64,000 bases of DNA from Fluctibacter corallii. Its GTDB lineage: Bacteria > Pseudomonadota > Gammaproteobacteria > Enterobacterales > Alteromonadaceae. The stretch is from assembly GCF_025751585.1 (NCBI RefSeq), contig NZ_JAOWKX010000003.1, positions 448,323-512,322 of the forward strand. Reading direction: 5' to 3'. Both the position numbers and the translations under genes were made by a program. The notes under the pieces were generated by a model, which did no database searches, had not been told where the DNA came from, and worked only from the letters and a program-made list of their open reading frames with translations. Positions 48,901 to 53,230 of the stretch are shown piece by piece. Each line of letters starts with the position of its first letter. Position 1 is the stretch's first letter.

Positions 48901-51719
48901 ATACGCGTATTCAGGGTGGTAATGTGCATGCCGATAATGATTTGTCGGTGGATGTTGGCGGTGATCTCTATCTGATTTCTCAACAAAACCGTACAAGCGG
49001 TAGCAATAAAAGCTTTGGTGTAAGCGGTGGCTTCGGCTTTGGGGGAGACGGCAGTAATAAGGGCACGACAGCCTCGAATAGCTTTAATACATTAGGAAGC
49101 ACCAGTGGTGGTGTGAGTAGCGTTAATGGCGGCATTAACGCGGGCTCGGGACGTTACCAAACGCGCGAAACCGTGCTCAGCAGTTTAACATCGGGCAACA
49201 CTGCCACGATTACGGTGGCGGGCAATACCGATATTCAGGGTGCATTAATTGCTACTCAAGATAGCGAGGGTAACGATTTAGGAAATCTGGATTTCACTAC
49301 CCGCACGCTTACGTATACAGATTTAAGCAATACTCGTTATTCAGCCAATAAAAGTGTGGGCATAAGCACCAGTATTGGCTTGTCTGATACTGCGAATCCG
49401 AATGACCCAAATCAAAGCAGCACTGAGGCAACGCTGAACACCAGTACGCTCACCTACAGCAACACGAGCAGCTACGAGAAAAGTAAAACACTGGCAACGA
49501 TAGGTGCGGGGAGTTTAACTGTAACTGACGAAGCGAATAGCGATAATTTAGCCAGCCTCAACCGCGACATTGATGCTATCAATAAAGAGCTGTTCAGTGT
49601 AGACCGCCAACAAGGCAATATTGACTTAACCGTAGACCATCGCTTGTTAAGCGAAGATGGCCGCCGCCAAATCGCGGAAGATGCGAAGCGTACTGAGCTG
49701 CTTACCAATTCAATAGCTGACGTGATTACGAAAGACAGCGTGGAACTTCAGGATACTGCACAACACATTGGTGATGTACAGCGTGATTTAGATGTACAGA
49801 AACAGATGGCGCAAGAGGGATATGGTGAAAGTGCCAAAATTCTTAATGATCCGAATGCTACGCCAGAGCAGAAACAGTATGCGTTGGAACAGTACGCACA
49901 AGCCTATTCTGACGTGTATGATATCTCAATTGAAGAAGCCAGAGTAATTGCTAGCTCGCAGTATAAAGGAGCACATTTTAGCGATAATGGTGATACAAGC
50001 CACATCTATGTAAGTGATACCGAACAGGAAAATGGACTTGATTATGCTGAAACCATTGGCCATGAAATAACGCATGCACAAATTGAGCAAGGTGGAACGC
50101 GAGATAGAGGGACAGATGAACTCAATGAGGAGTATGCTCATATTCGAGGCGAGTATTCCGCGGAGAATTATGGCTTTAGTTTCAGTAATAATGATTTGGG
50201 CACGCTGAACACTGGCAATAGCAACCAGCATTCTGGTAATGCTGTTTCAGAAACCCTTGCTGAAAACACTCGTCAATTTCATCAGGAGGATATGACAGAG
50301 GGAGATTTTTATCTCTCACAAAAACAACGAGCAGCTTACAACAACGCCCTAGCTAATTGTTCAACAGCGGCTTGTAGAATAAGCACTGAAGCCAAGTATA
50401 TTTACATTTCGTCGGAGCAAAATGTTGCACTTAGTGCGGGCTTGGCAGAAGGTGCTGGTAAAGAAGTTGTTGAGGGTGTACTTGAACTTGTTGAGTTGGT
50501 GCAGAGCCCTGCGCAGCTAGTTGCAGGCCTAAAAGCGATAGTTGAAGATCCGACGTTAATCGCTGAAGGTATGAAAGCTGAAGTGGAGGAAGTCGAAAAA
50601 CTTCTGGCGTCATTTGACGTGAACTTTGAAGAAGCGGGTTGGGATGGTGCAAATGCTGCGGGTGAAGATCTCGGTCGAGTAACTGCGAAGGTTGTCGCCC
50701 TCGTAGGCGGTGCTGCAGGTGCAGCGAAAGTTGGCGGTAAGATAGTTAGCAAAGTTGCGGCAAAACTTGATGTATCAGAAACGATTCAAAAGCCAGTGGT
50801 TGTTAGCAATGATAGACATAATGGTGCTACAGATAACGTTAATTCAGCATCATTGAATCAACAGTTAGCGGCCGAACAAATCACTAAAGGACACGCTTGG
50901 GACAAGCACAAAGGAGAATTCCCAGAGTTTACCGACGCGCAGCAGTTCCAACAGCATGTTGAAAATATACTAAATTATCCATCTGAGGTAAGATACTTTG
51001 CTGATGGGAGAACTGTCTATCTAGATACACAATCTAAAACGGTCGTTTTTAGAGATCCAAATAGTGCGGACGGTGGAACGGCATTCAGGCCTGAAAACTG
51101 GAAGGAGTATGTCTCTCAAAAAATAACAACCAATACGGTTCCTACTGAAAACACGCCTCAAGCGCACTTGCCTGTTAAAGGTCTGGGTGACAAAGGCACT
51201 AAAGGAGGTGTGGATCCTGAGCCAACGGCTGTTGTGCCTATTACAGATCCAGCTAGGTTGTTGCCTAATCCAGCGAAGAGCCCGGTATTTAATGAAATCG
51301 ATCCTAACTTTAGAAGTCCAGAATCCGCAGAAAATTCCATTACTTCTTATCTAGCACCAAAGGGGATAATTGTTAATATGGCAATTGATGATAGTTATCA
51401 GATAGATCCTTTGACTGGAGGAGTACGAAATCCAGGGAGCTTTCTTACACGTGATGATATAAAAGAAGTCGAATATGTGCGACAAATTCTAGCTGTTAAG
51501 CCAGAATTCAAAAAAAATATTACACATGTTCAAAAATTTGAAATCAAAGAAGGGACGCGGGTTCAAGAAAGTGTTGTTGGTCCACAAGTTGATGGGGAAG
51601 GTTTAATCTATATTGGTGGTGGAAATCAGATACAAATAATACGACAGAAAAAACAAGAAAACTCTGATGTACTAATTCCGATAGGTCAACCAAAACCGAT
51701 AGTAAATAAAGGTAATTAA
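30975..51719 (+). CDS. cdiA: Giant CdiA/FhaB-type hemagglutinin exoprotein, 6914 aa
   Basis: A single uninterrupted frame of 20.7 kb. Residue order: signal region 1-28 (ARVLAIVLTLNPLVLSA), a Gln/Ala/Asn-rich helix to about 100, the TPS secretion domain (105-235), beta-helical repeats (240-4430), a Ser/Asn/Gln linker with cysteines (4430-4955), a GLLGSDFFL segment (4960), FHA-2 type repeats (5030-6170) with a coiled coil near 5725-5800, a pretoxin region (6170-6610) with HEITH at 6363, and two C-terminal domains. This is the layout of contact-dependent inhibition proteins: a filament that delivers its C-terminal tip into a neighbouring cell. No VENN pretoxin motif is present. It is roughly twice the length of typical CdiA. 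The candidate immunity gene begins 1 bp after the stop. Confidence 0.92.
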   Translation: MYHQNVLRHIARVLAIVLTLNPLVLSARSVDRVITELEENRAMDAAMRAELLAAQRFNTQNANSSQSQAALETVNQTRNQSEQALAALINQTFSTGITTDPNAAQSHTPVLKYAANGTPVIDIVEASQGGVSHNKLGTFNVDENGVIFNNSLDPIISVLGGWTDGNRRLAGGDASIILAEVTGNSASSLLGYTEILGTAAEFVLANPNGITCDGCGFINTPRAVFATGTPDVTNGVLNGFTVANGGINITGAGLNATNVSKFDILTRALSLNAALYANDVNIVTGKNYIDYASGKVAENTSSKAAAEFLFALDASALGAMYANNITLIGTEAGLGVRSEGIINATDSLQLTADGKIQLKETGAGEAIAIHSTSSDVSLSDTTFAQNVNIEAGGSIENSGTIGATQDVALRAGKDIIQQGYVHSGVGENGELLAQGALTVDAQGSLVNTGTLSNNNALTLAVSALENYSEGVIQSKSLDIQGDTLVNRGEILSPSLNINTKSIDQVAGHLAQTGTEGTLAINADSVTISGGMLSSQGGAAFNVSGDLTNNSQWLASGDTQVNADNLINTGVLQLEANTVFNGNALHNSGDMLVTDTGNATFSLKKGLNNSGLIQLAQDKATLATEQLTNAGGRIVHTGDGQLTLKANTLTNTDLGQIDSQGALSISATTVNNNAGTLIADSVAVTGDTVNNLAGTIGADTVSLTASTINNSAGVMEAQQLEVDASVLINQGGTLRSLGESEASLRMNVSNTLDNSLGGNIASAGEQLAINTQTLNNSEGQISANSLDLETSTMLNEAGVILADTTLTINTVELENTSGTLYSGQNLTISASQIDNDATGRISANTVTLTAATLNNVGEGEIVGENVWLSARQVVNHGRIVALSQADNAFVLNTQQLANHGWLETHSQNLDLSGILTTNKGGTIYHAGLGVLNFESLNTLNNNGGVVHSNGAIALNVGALSNDKGEVVAGQSLTLNATAISNQGGVLESGDTLSIEADTLSNVGGSIVNTGGETATLAISQELNNSDGSIVLNAESNRITTPNLVNGEGDIDVGSLANGGTASLVIDAQTVDNTDGNIALHKGDLSLTSEQSLINTAGQIYVGGDGELILSTQDTLVNTNGRLISKGNQVTIAAANVENAGGELITAGTLTIETDALNNVEGRLQGGNIQVDAQTITNDAGFILSTGNETAKLTATAIENGSGEIRFGGAGVLNADTLSSDENGVIQAEDTLELTARSIVNAGHIEATGTHQESLFITTDALTNTGVVTTQSDSLNLTGLTLDNRQGSIVLAGTGVLNIETLDALHNQNGVMLSNGDLTIRAAALNNDAGQMTALKRLSADVTTLTNHHGELIADSGFTLNADTLNNTNGAVLLTSQGTLSVTANEIVNGETGQIVSNDQLQLSAQTLNSNGVISGKDLYLSAASVKNQGEMSAEQVTIIAQQLDNTGTIAATGIESDSLVLTLPQLTNSGVIATWGADATLRNMHVDNRGGEFLHFGAGVLTIDVLDTLHNQAGRLATQGNLVLNADTLSNQSGWVDVAGNANITVNSLDNQLGDIALLANQYLRIRAANDVNNEGGNVAADHIDLQTVSLNNNSGSIEAYGSAANSLDIAVSGALLNRQGLLYSAGDTARLSAQSLDNAGGSVIHSGSGLLTLNTQTLSNTQTADAQGAIVTNGGLAITAQQVTNEGTLSAQNSLSINTVELTNQTSGVIAAANLNLQASQTHNAGDIQAGQATVISDVLTNSGTLLASGALSVTASTLNNNYGVLQSENGLQLSADNMSNQHGAVLALGEAPSVITVAQTLDNQQGQIASNSTATQVAAATLSNENGRIEGLHQLILTTTDTNNNQGIIGATHLLFDTQVLNNLAQGQIVAVDALALTAAQVTSNGTMAANQMVLDVASLNQQADAVIDANSLTLTGSTLDNAGAIQTVQSTVNINSINNSGTLLAQDALILTADTLNNQAGAISSGDTLTVTTQALMNQGNIEAQRIALQTSTLLNDGGTIAAFGEDGESLSLTASTSLENRQGVIYAAGERAVITTPLFTNSGSVSHSGAQQLVVTADTVNNLIDGSIASSAGLSLQAQSLNNNGLLSADELSWTATTTQNNGTMQANTLVGTSDALQNAGELSAETVTLTLSSLNNAGRIAAEGNQAESLRLNTHNIRNSGVIASNGQDLRFEQVELNNNGGKIVHLGLGVLTLEALSDLYNQSGVIVSDGTFALNATTIDNTSGQLVGGTFTLNSDTIHNANGAIAGQQGLTLQAATLDNQNGLVQSAGDIAALTVTHIDNRGGQLKHGGNGVFVINATDVNNTNSGSISGNERVQLTAQTLTSDGVISADQLDIHATTIANQGDIDARLVTLRSDTLDNTGQIRANSAALNHAQVNNTGVIMTTGEGTFDADTFQPSLHLNIDDLTNAGTIATHSHHFTLADYTSLKNQGGTIAHLGLGVLTIDALNEVQNQQGQIITEGSLALTTQTLSNQQGLIQAVGTTTLNAQQLTNRNGDIVLFGTDALTINVAQSVDNTRGLIGAEQLDITTAQLTNVEGEVLAKQATIQATELTNHLGSLTADHLQLQAQNVVNTSGTIAANNSMAIGVTEALNNQQGVIATSAENARITAGSINNEQGKINQLAENALTLTVNETLNNTQGEISAQGALGVSANTISSSGVIDGQSVTLSGHDILNSGHVQGGTLHISSQTLQQQGVIVSTDTEGESLIFDIASGMTNTGTIESRGDILRFTTALNNNGGKVIHAGTGVLSFTELSNQSGFVHGESEVYINQASDLNNVSGVIQSRSDITLSVATLDNNQGVIQNAGVLALQVNELDNTAGQIANSGSQSDIQVQGQLTNHGGEIAFANGVATLNANDLDNGSGTISSEGDLTLTAQRVDSQGGYLLSDGGLAINAETINNNNGAVIAAARNVLSATHLNNNGGLIESSDRMQLAANTTTNQGGVIVSGGEHFSLAMVDAFDNTQGGVIEVHSTDWHIDNQNIDNRGGVLNHAGVGVLRISTEADNTQGLNNQAGQIASLGSIALDLQGADQGVALNNTAGTISASNDIRITTPFAIDNSQGALIAEQAISLATNALTNTQGRVLAGTSLTANIDTELTNSSGVMYTDNGALAVTAQTFNNGDGRVLQRGEGDMRLQAENLSNHGEIAANTSMHLLAGTLNNAGAIEAATLVADVTDLFNSGTMIADMFTVNAQSINNQQGILVARGSTGETLSLRAAQQIDNQNGIIQSRGDTLTFETSVNNTNGEIVLLSEGLLTAKHINNQSGTFISQGNLVVRGDVQNQDGVIQAGQDLTLSDGAFVNDNGAIFSHGNVAISGTSLSNQGGSITGAGEQFAISLQGALNNDQGGTIAAQSDVLALQATEINNQLGRVVHQGNGELTLSGVSRVNNDGGTLATAGAIHLTLDALSNNAVDTQQGVISANALTLDITDIENRGGVLQANTLTLNAQQVDNASGLILAQSTQDQALTLNVSDRLLNTAGGTIESRQNQLDLTHINTLSNQGGVIRHHGLGVLRIDQLSGFDNRGGTLYSAGEIDLDTAQLNNANGAIVAQGQVDVAATGINNQQGQVSSNNNVTLSSTAAFNNTSGVVSGQVVTLAANGLNNTAGSVIANGTVDNALNVSDAGAIDNTNGTLSTGSQNWTVSLANISNDGGKLIHQGAGTLTVSQQGELLNTGAIVTGGTLNLDANGLDNRGHVQAGRDVTVTGAVNNSSTGVISADTVTLSANGQAVNNSGKIAAANALDVEAASITSSGLLYSGGNTRIAASGITNTGSISANHIDASGFGTLDNQGRIESATANYVGSQLINGYSGQLIASASGANTLNLQVGQLTNQGTLHNSGSSMNFFGNVTNNGRLVHAGTGVLQLGDSGSVNIQGGSIATAGTASLRGNISGTGTVFARQGMSIDTNGTFVNSNSQLYTQGNLTVNSAVNNNGGRLIADGSVSINTVGTVANNSGTIQGQNLNINAGSVENANGTITSTGSGSSSVVARSINNQNGTIQSSGYNLTVRNTSGSLNNNGGDILHSGSGTLVVNSAGSVLNDGGSVISNGRVDIDASGTIDNDRGDIKGTSFDIRTNGSLSNSSGSIIGDASGSSVLDVTSITNTSGTISASGSGLSISTGAVNNQNGDISYSGSGALTLSASSISNTGSSANIKSNGSITINAGSSLTNNGTISAAKTNKVTTGSLNNYSGATLSSRDLDLDLNVSGAATNAGTLSGKTKSDITTHSLSNSGKVQSDGTVMVDTQSLSAVGSITGRDVTVDTASGVSLASSNLISGTSSVKVLAGGAVSNSGNITSGGTIALSGTGLVNNGSIKASSDNHVNVSGSVTNNGALSGGNTLRVDANGINNGSAGSIAAGRTLDINSSVSNSNLLFAGSNMTIDGSVTNNNNILSLGNATIRGGTVNNNGGSIGASGNLSISGTINNNYRGSVTLVEGETTVDQRTTPAFTNRTYNREGIRVTAYNKEIRTSTVYSAVGNGTAGVIAAGNNLSLSGNIFNEYGTISAGGNLTLSGSGTNKSAQNRTETKIEKIGLYYEEKCLVGVNEGTQYFCYEPGERELKSQTTLDTVEETELTGGTLGSIVAGGSITGNLSGQFLSTNDSPTCVSGSANTSASGTAGSASRGNGVSSNNNGNVSVRQSYGSAQNTSGQSRNVNGSVGHIDANTDNSQHDPNNYNQQSETVHRSLGSFFEAARAIAQNVNSINNDAQAVANTQQQATRNQTATEQVADISEVARAQNQQVANGVALQDADLASQGVSPQQQNLSGLSLSGVQSASVGVDNAGQLVAANGPQAIEAANQGQYASDGVNVNVSRKEALSTAQTLDAAIDKTNNKTAFTAGANDYSRPPQALIDGSQDRRFAANDPRFTAQSNHQAANLSADTTRSGGSNNRSSRLTGTANTLSALSAPELEGNTAITVSRDPVTGSPSSLSQTPSAQQGAVDVNLATNANAPAHTYTEESREEYLTERGLLGSDFFLDTIGHNPDAIIRDMEIDEQGREDTYAQAAYTTLRTGSASHVPAAATQNVFLTDDQLRVLTEELNFNRTMILNGQEVLYAAIAQNDLLEDGVTISAGNGIDLRADGGIVLEAGMASDAGVILRSESGFDMSHTGFIDSDWLIGLELGGDFTNTFDFESENVWFDVSGDFINDALLTGGNIQVDAGGDIINNTLMQASGDLTLIAGNDIFNNAAVLDGVNVSLDAGNDVINRTEFEQYTYNFGGGGDHGQNNWSTTYVGTAAEIHSHNSLNIKAGNNIDLQGSELAAATDLSLQAGNDILLGAVEHKSGRETYFKGGHSIQHDITYDVVSLNAGGNLSVVAGNNLESEGASFIAGQNATLAAGNEMNLLAVNEMHLTSEKKTKKSTFKKKVTIKDTHHETVHGTEVRAGGDVFINALRTEDGLALQQTGDVTLVGATVESGGDMVVAGNNIDIIAQTYTDYESEFVSKKSFGGLKSKAKKDAEKTQKLAASTLVAGSQNQDANLSLYADDSVLIGASDVVASGDINITAFDNVLISAAEETSQTESMRKKGGLFSGGSLYSSKESMQGEVSTTANSALVDAGNNLNIHAGSATVVGSDVTAGGSLYANTDIGDIDVLSATEHRNVNSYEKSISVGFGDVLKSLTNPTELIQSDNGQIKFKLADATYDEVDFSSSETTSKGATLSAQQHLTLHSVGDINIEGATLLANGAESQNEGDGSLNLFAGGDINIRESENHYEETVKETHGSAELSVTVQHQAVEVAKAAKALDEAKDGLKQAQQDYRKYKKERDQLENTLAQLEAEYNSGTPGVDYNDVLELRQLLDDIHSDEAWYKAGIAAATANVASKTTGLLQQSAAAAQSTATWGFNAGVQLDVQGNKTETHTQESTSNASYLQGNNVNIVTGVTESGYGQTGTATIQGSHVDALGNLNIAAGELAILASQDTFATESEHKSMNFSVSQTVWGAAGGPTVNAGFNASQNQDKSTTYNNSTLTADNITISTSGDTRIQGGNVHADNDLSVDVGGDLYLISQQNRTSGSNKSFGVSGGFGFGGDGSNKGTTASNSFNTLGSTSGGVSSVNGGINAGSGRYQTRETVLSSLTSGNTATITVAGNTDIQGALIATQDSEGNDLGNLDFTTRTLTYTDLSNTRYSANKSVGISTSIGLSDTANPNDPNQSSTEATLNTSTLTYSNTSSYEKSKTLATIGAGSLTVTDEANSDNLASLNRDIDAINKELFSVDRQQGNIDLTVDHRLLSEDGRRQIAEDAKRTELLTNSIADVITKDSVELQDTAQHIGDVQRDLDVQKQMAQEGYGESAKILNDPNATPEQKQYALEQYAQAYSDVYDISIEEARVIASSQYKGAHFSDNGDTSHIYVSDTEQENGLDYAETIGHEITHAQIEQGGTRDRGTDELNEEYAHIRGEYSAENYGFSFSNNDLGTLNTGNSNQHSGNAVSETLAENTRQFHQEDMTEGDFYLSQKQRAAYNNALANCSTAACRISTEAKYIYISSEQNVALSAGLAEGAGKEVVEGVLELVELVQSPAQLVAGLKAIVEDPTLIAEGMKAEVEEVEKLLASFDVNFEEAGWDGANAAGEDLGRVTAKVVALVGGAAGAAKVGGKIVSKVAAKLDVSETIQKPVVVSNDRHNGATDNVNSASLNQQLAAEQITKGHAWDKHKGEFPEFTDAQQFQQHVENILNYPSEVRYFADGRTVYLDTQSKTVVFRDPNSADGGTAFRPENWKEYVSQKITTNTVPTENTPQAHLPVKGLGDKGTKGGVDPEPTAVVPITDPARLLPNPAKSPVFNEIDPNFRSPESAENSITSYLAPKGIIVNMAIDDSYQIDPLTGGVRNPGSFLTRDDIKEVEYVRQILAVKPEFKKNITHVQKFEIKEGTRVQESVVGPQVDGEGLIYIGGGNQIQIIRQKKQENSDVLIPIGQPKPIVNKGN
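31287..31680 (+). other. TPS (hemagglutination-activity) secretion domain of CdiA
   Basis: Residues about 105-235. GVSHNKLGTFNVDENGVIFNN is followed by AEFVLANPNGITCDGCGF and INTPRAVFATG. The NPNG motif and the CDGCG pair are hallmarks of the domain recognised by the CdiB POTRA region. The coordinates describe a domain inside the cdiA frame. Confidence 0.88.
31690..44260 (+). repeat. Long beta-helical repeat shaft of CdiA with a higher-order period
   Basis: About 4190 residues of roughly 20-residue turns built on L-x-N-x-x-G-x-I and L-x-L-x-A patterns. A distinctive turn, H-x-G-x-G-V-L-x-I/L-x-x-L, recurs at irregular intervals of about 0.4-1.6 kb (near 33740, 34835, 35450, 35905, 37530, 38290, 39210, 39955, 41100, 41505, 41950, 42545, 43045). 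It usually follows an S-L-x-L/T-N-x-G-x-I block, so the shaft contains a super-repeat. After about 42,000 the turns become shorter and Ser/Gly/Asn-rich. This should be a rigid rod projecting from the cell. Confidence 0.85.
44270..45840 (+). other. Non-repetitive linker between the two repeat blocks of CdiA
   Basis: Residues about 4430-4955. The beta-helix pattern is interrupted by a charged segment (TNRTYNREGIRVTAYNKEIR), then a cysteine-bearing insert with EEKCLVGV, QYFCYEPGER and SPTCVSG, then a long Ser/Asn/Gln-rich low-complexity stretch. Cysteines are rare in the rest of the protein. In characterised CdiA proteins the receptor-binding region lies between FHA-1 and FHA-2, so this is the best candidate for it; that is inference from position. 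Confidence 0.6.
45841..49480 (+). other. FHA-2 type repeat block of CdiA with an internal coiled coil
   Basis: It starts with YLTERGLLGSDFFLDTIG and QNVFLTDDQLRVLTEEL, segments typical of the region before FHA-2 in CdiA/FhaB proteins. Longer and more polar repeats follow (AEIHSHNSLNIKAGNNIDL, GNDILLGAVEHKSGRETYF). A heptad-rich segment (about 48157-48356, residues 5728-5795) contains KAAKALDEAKDGLKQAQQDY. In E. coli CdiA the FHA-2 region is needed for delivery into the target periplasm; the same role is inferred here. Confidence 0.75.
49500..50810 (+). other. Pretoxin region of CdiA with HEITH zincin-like motif
   Basis: Residues about 6170-6610. It begins SLNRDIDAINKELFSVDR, a helical segment usual at the end of FHA-2. 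Near residue 6363 TIGHEITHAQIEQGG contains HExxH, and a Glu/His-rich helix (ELNEEYAHIRGEYSAE) follows, as expected of a metallopeptidase third ligand. Two cysteines (NCSTAACR) come next, then a Gly/Ala/Val-rich hydrophobic helix (KVVALVGGAAGAAKVGGKIV) that could aid membrane entry. Catalysis is not shown by sequence alone. Confidence 0.6.
50865..51120 (+). other. Internal C-terminal domain with GHAWDKH and DGGTAFRP motifs
   Basis: Residues about 6631-6716. KGHAWDKHKGEFPEF, QFQQHVENIL, then GRTVYLDTQSKTVVFRDP and DGGTAFRPENW form a compact alpha/beta unit with conserved His, Arg, Asp and Thr. I recognise this motif set from C-termini of many polymorphic toxins and suspect a small RNase-like (BECR-type) fold, by pattern only. 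It is not at the extreme C-terminus. Confidence 0.55.
51270..51716 (+). other. Extreme C-terminal domain of CdiA, presumed current toxin tip
   Basis: Residues about 6766-6914, after a Pro-rich linker (VDPEPTAVVPITDPARLLPN). It contains SITSYLAPKGIIVNMAID, LTRDDIKEVEYVRQIL and THVQKFEIKEGTRVQE. Base composition drops to the AT-richer level of the downstream immunity genes at about this point, consistent with a horizontally exchanged tip. I do not recognise the family and assign no activity. Confidence 0.55.
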
Positions 51720-51720
51720 A

Positions 51721-52098
51721 ATGACATATTTATTTGTTGAATATGAGCATAAAAGTAGAGCTTTTTATTCCATTCACGGTGTGGTGAACCTAAATGTCAA
51801 TTATGATCGAAATTACAGTTATTACTTTAATAAAGCGAAAAGTTTGCTGGTCAAACTTAAGAACGGTTATGTAGAAGCAGATAGTGTCGTTGGCTCTATT
51901 TTAGATCTGAATGGGAGGTTGATATCGCAGATACGTCATCCAGGTAAGCACATGCCTGCTTTTAAAATGGATGGAATCTCGTCTGACTCAGATAATGGGT
52001 TTACTATAGTTGTTTGTCCAGAGGGCAATATGCATCAGTTTTCACTAGAATATGACTATCAACAAGGCTCTTTTGTTAGGAGTGGTCATGTTAGGTGA
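51721..52098 (+). CDS. cdiI: Candidate cognate immunity protein (CdiI)
   Basis: 125 aa. The ATG begins one base after the cdiA stop, and AAAGG inside the cdiA end is the ribosome site, so translation is coupled. No signal peptide or membrane segment; predicted mixed beta/alpha with several Tyr/Asp-rich strands (FVEYEHKSRAFYSIHG, NGFTIVVCPEG). The family is not recognised. The cdiI role is assigned by position only, which is the standard arrangement in CDI loci. Confidence 0.7.
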   Translation: MTYLFVEYEHKSRAFYSIHGVVNLNVNYDRNYSYYFNKAKSLLVKLKNGYVEADSVVGSILDLNGRLISQIRHPGKHMPAFKMDGISSDSDNGFTIVVCPEGNMHQFSLEYDYQQGSFVRSGHVR

Positions 52099-52359
52099 AG
52101 ATTAGATTGTTTAGACTGATATTGCATCTCTTATTATATAATTTATATGTTGGTTATGTTTCCGTGCCAGATGAGCTTTCATCTTAAGTGCACTAACCGC
52201 GAATTAGTGTCTTGCTTTAACTGATTTGGTTGTTTTTTTGTTGCAATAGATGCTAATTATCAAAGCCTCTAAAATCTAAACTCGTGTGAGTTTATTTATT
52301 TTCAATGTTTTGTATAAGCTTATCTGTATAGTGAGTAAATCGACGTTAAGGAATGTCCA

Positions 52360-52668
52360 ATGAGTGAGTTTGATTCGCGATTGATTAATGCTATTTCAAA
52401 AGCATTGTTTGTGAGTGAAAAAAAATCCGATTTAGTAATTACTACTGCGGTTGTAGAAGACGTAGCCAAAAATATTGCTGAACATATTAAGAAGGAATAT
52501 GCGGGCGGTACACTTTCACCTGAAGAGATATTTGGAGTGGCGGCATTAATTCGACATGCAGTTGAGAATAAAGAGTTTTTTGATTGGGAAATGCCAACCT
52601 TATGTGGATATACCGCAGACGAGTTCGTGAAAATAGCAGAACGATTACGTAAATCGACTAGCATATAA
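52360..52668 (+). CDS. Small helical protein, possible orphan immunity
   Basis: 102 aa, starting 7 bases after AAGG. It is predicted largely helical (LVITTAVVEDVAKNIAEHI, EEIFGVAALIRHAVENK) and ends TADEFVKIAERLRKS. No family recognised. It follows 261 bp of gene-free AT-rich DNA after cdiI and opens the array of small genes. No toxin tail is visible before it. Its place suggests immunity, but the evidence is context only. Confidence 0.55.
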   Translation: MSEFDSRLINAISKALFVSEKKSDLVITTAVVEDVAKNIAEHIKKEYAGGTLSPEEIFGVAALIRHAVENKEFFDWEMPTLCGYTADEFVKIAERLRKSTSI

Positions 52669-52738
52669 GCTGAAATAGATGATTGGCAAAGCATAGGTCA
52701 CCCACTTCTTTAATCACTCCGTAAAGAGATTAACATTT

Positions 52739-53173
52739 ATGAAGTACCGTTTTTATAATAAAAGTGCAGGTTATCATCCTAAAGTGGGAGAATCTTTTTA
52801 TAGATTGCAATCAGTGGATGGCAATATTCCAAATAAACGTCGTCAACATTATTTGTTGAATACTTTGTCGTTTTTTGCAAATGGGATATCTGACTGTAAA
52901 AGGCTTTTGATGCTGATTGAGCAGGTTGAAACTAACAGTCAAGAACAAGTCCTTATCGAGGGAGAAGATGTAGAGATTGTTGTGACTAAAAATGAAGTTC
53001 AAGTCAACATTCTTGTTAATGACGATTGGATGGATAACCCGGAGGGCGTTTTTACTCTGAAAGAGTTTAAACTGATTATATCCGCTTGGATGGTTTTTTT
53101 GCAGTTACCAGAATCAAGTGATTCAGAAGTCGTTATAACGCTGCCAGAAACAGAATTTGAATCCTCAATATGA
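52739..53173 (+). CDS. Putative immunity protein resembling YacL/UPF0231
   Basis: 144 aa. A helix (NTLSFFANGISDCKRLLMLIE) is followed by strand pairs reading QVLIEGEDVEIVVTKNEVQV, and a C-terminal helix LKEFKLIISAWMVFLQLPE. This order resembles E. coli YacL (UPF0231), a fold also seen among CDI immunity proteins; the resemblance is by pattern. The preceding spacer holds CATAGGTCACCCACTTCTTT, a variant of the short repeat seen before other genes in the array. Confidence 0.5.
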   Translation: MKYRFYNKSAGYHPKVGESFYRLQSVDGNIPNKRRQHYLLNTLSFFANGISDCKRLLMLIEQVETNSQEQVLIEGEDVEIVVTKNEVQVNILVNDDWMDNPEGVFTLKEFKLIISAWMVFLQLPESSDSEVVITLPETEFESSI

Positions 53174-53194
53174 CGTCGTGTCCACTTCCCCTAA

Positions 53195-53230
53195 TATAAG
53201 AAGGGCTTGAGCAAGTCAGGCAGATTCTAA
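53195..53230 (+). pseudogene. Possible very short toxin tail
   Basis: Eleven codons (YKKGLSKSGRF) end in a TAA that overlaps the next ATG as TAATG, the same junction as at 54679-54683. On its own it is too short to prove; it is listed because the junction repeats elsewhere in the array. Confidence 0.3.

Noticed and set aside
31312..50752. Many open frames of 60-200 codons on both strands inside cdiA
   Set aside because: They are shadows of the repeat-rich giant gene, lack ribosome sites and encode no recognisable domains.
49500..50810. VENN-type pretoxin motif
   Set aside because: I looked for VENN in the pretoxin region and did not find it.
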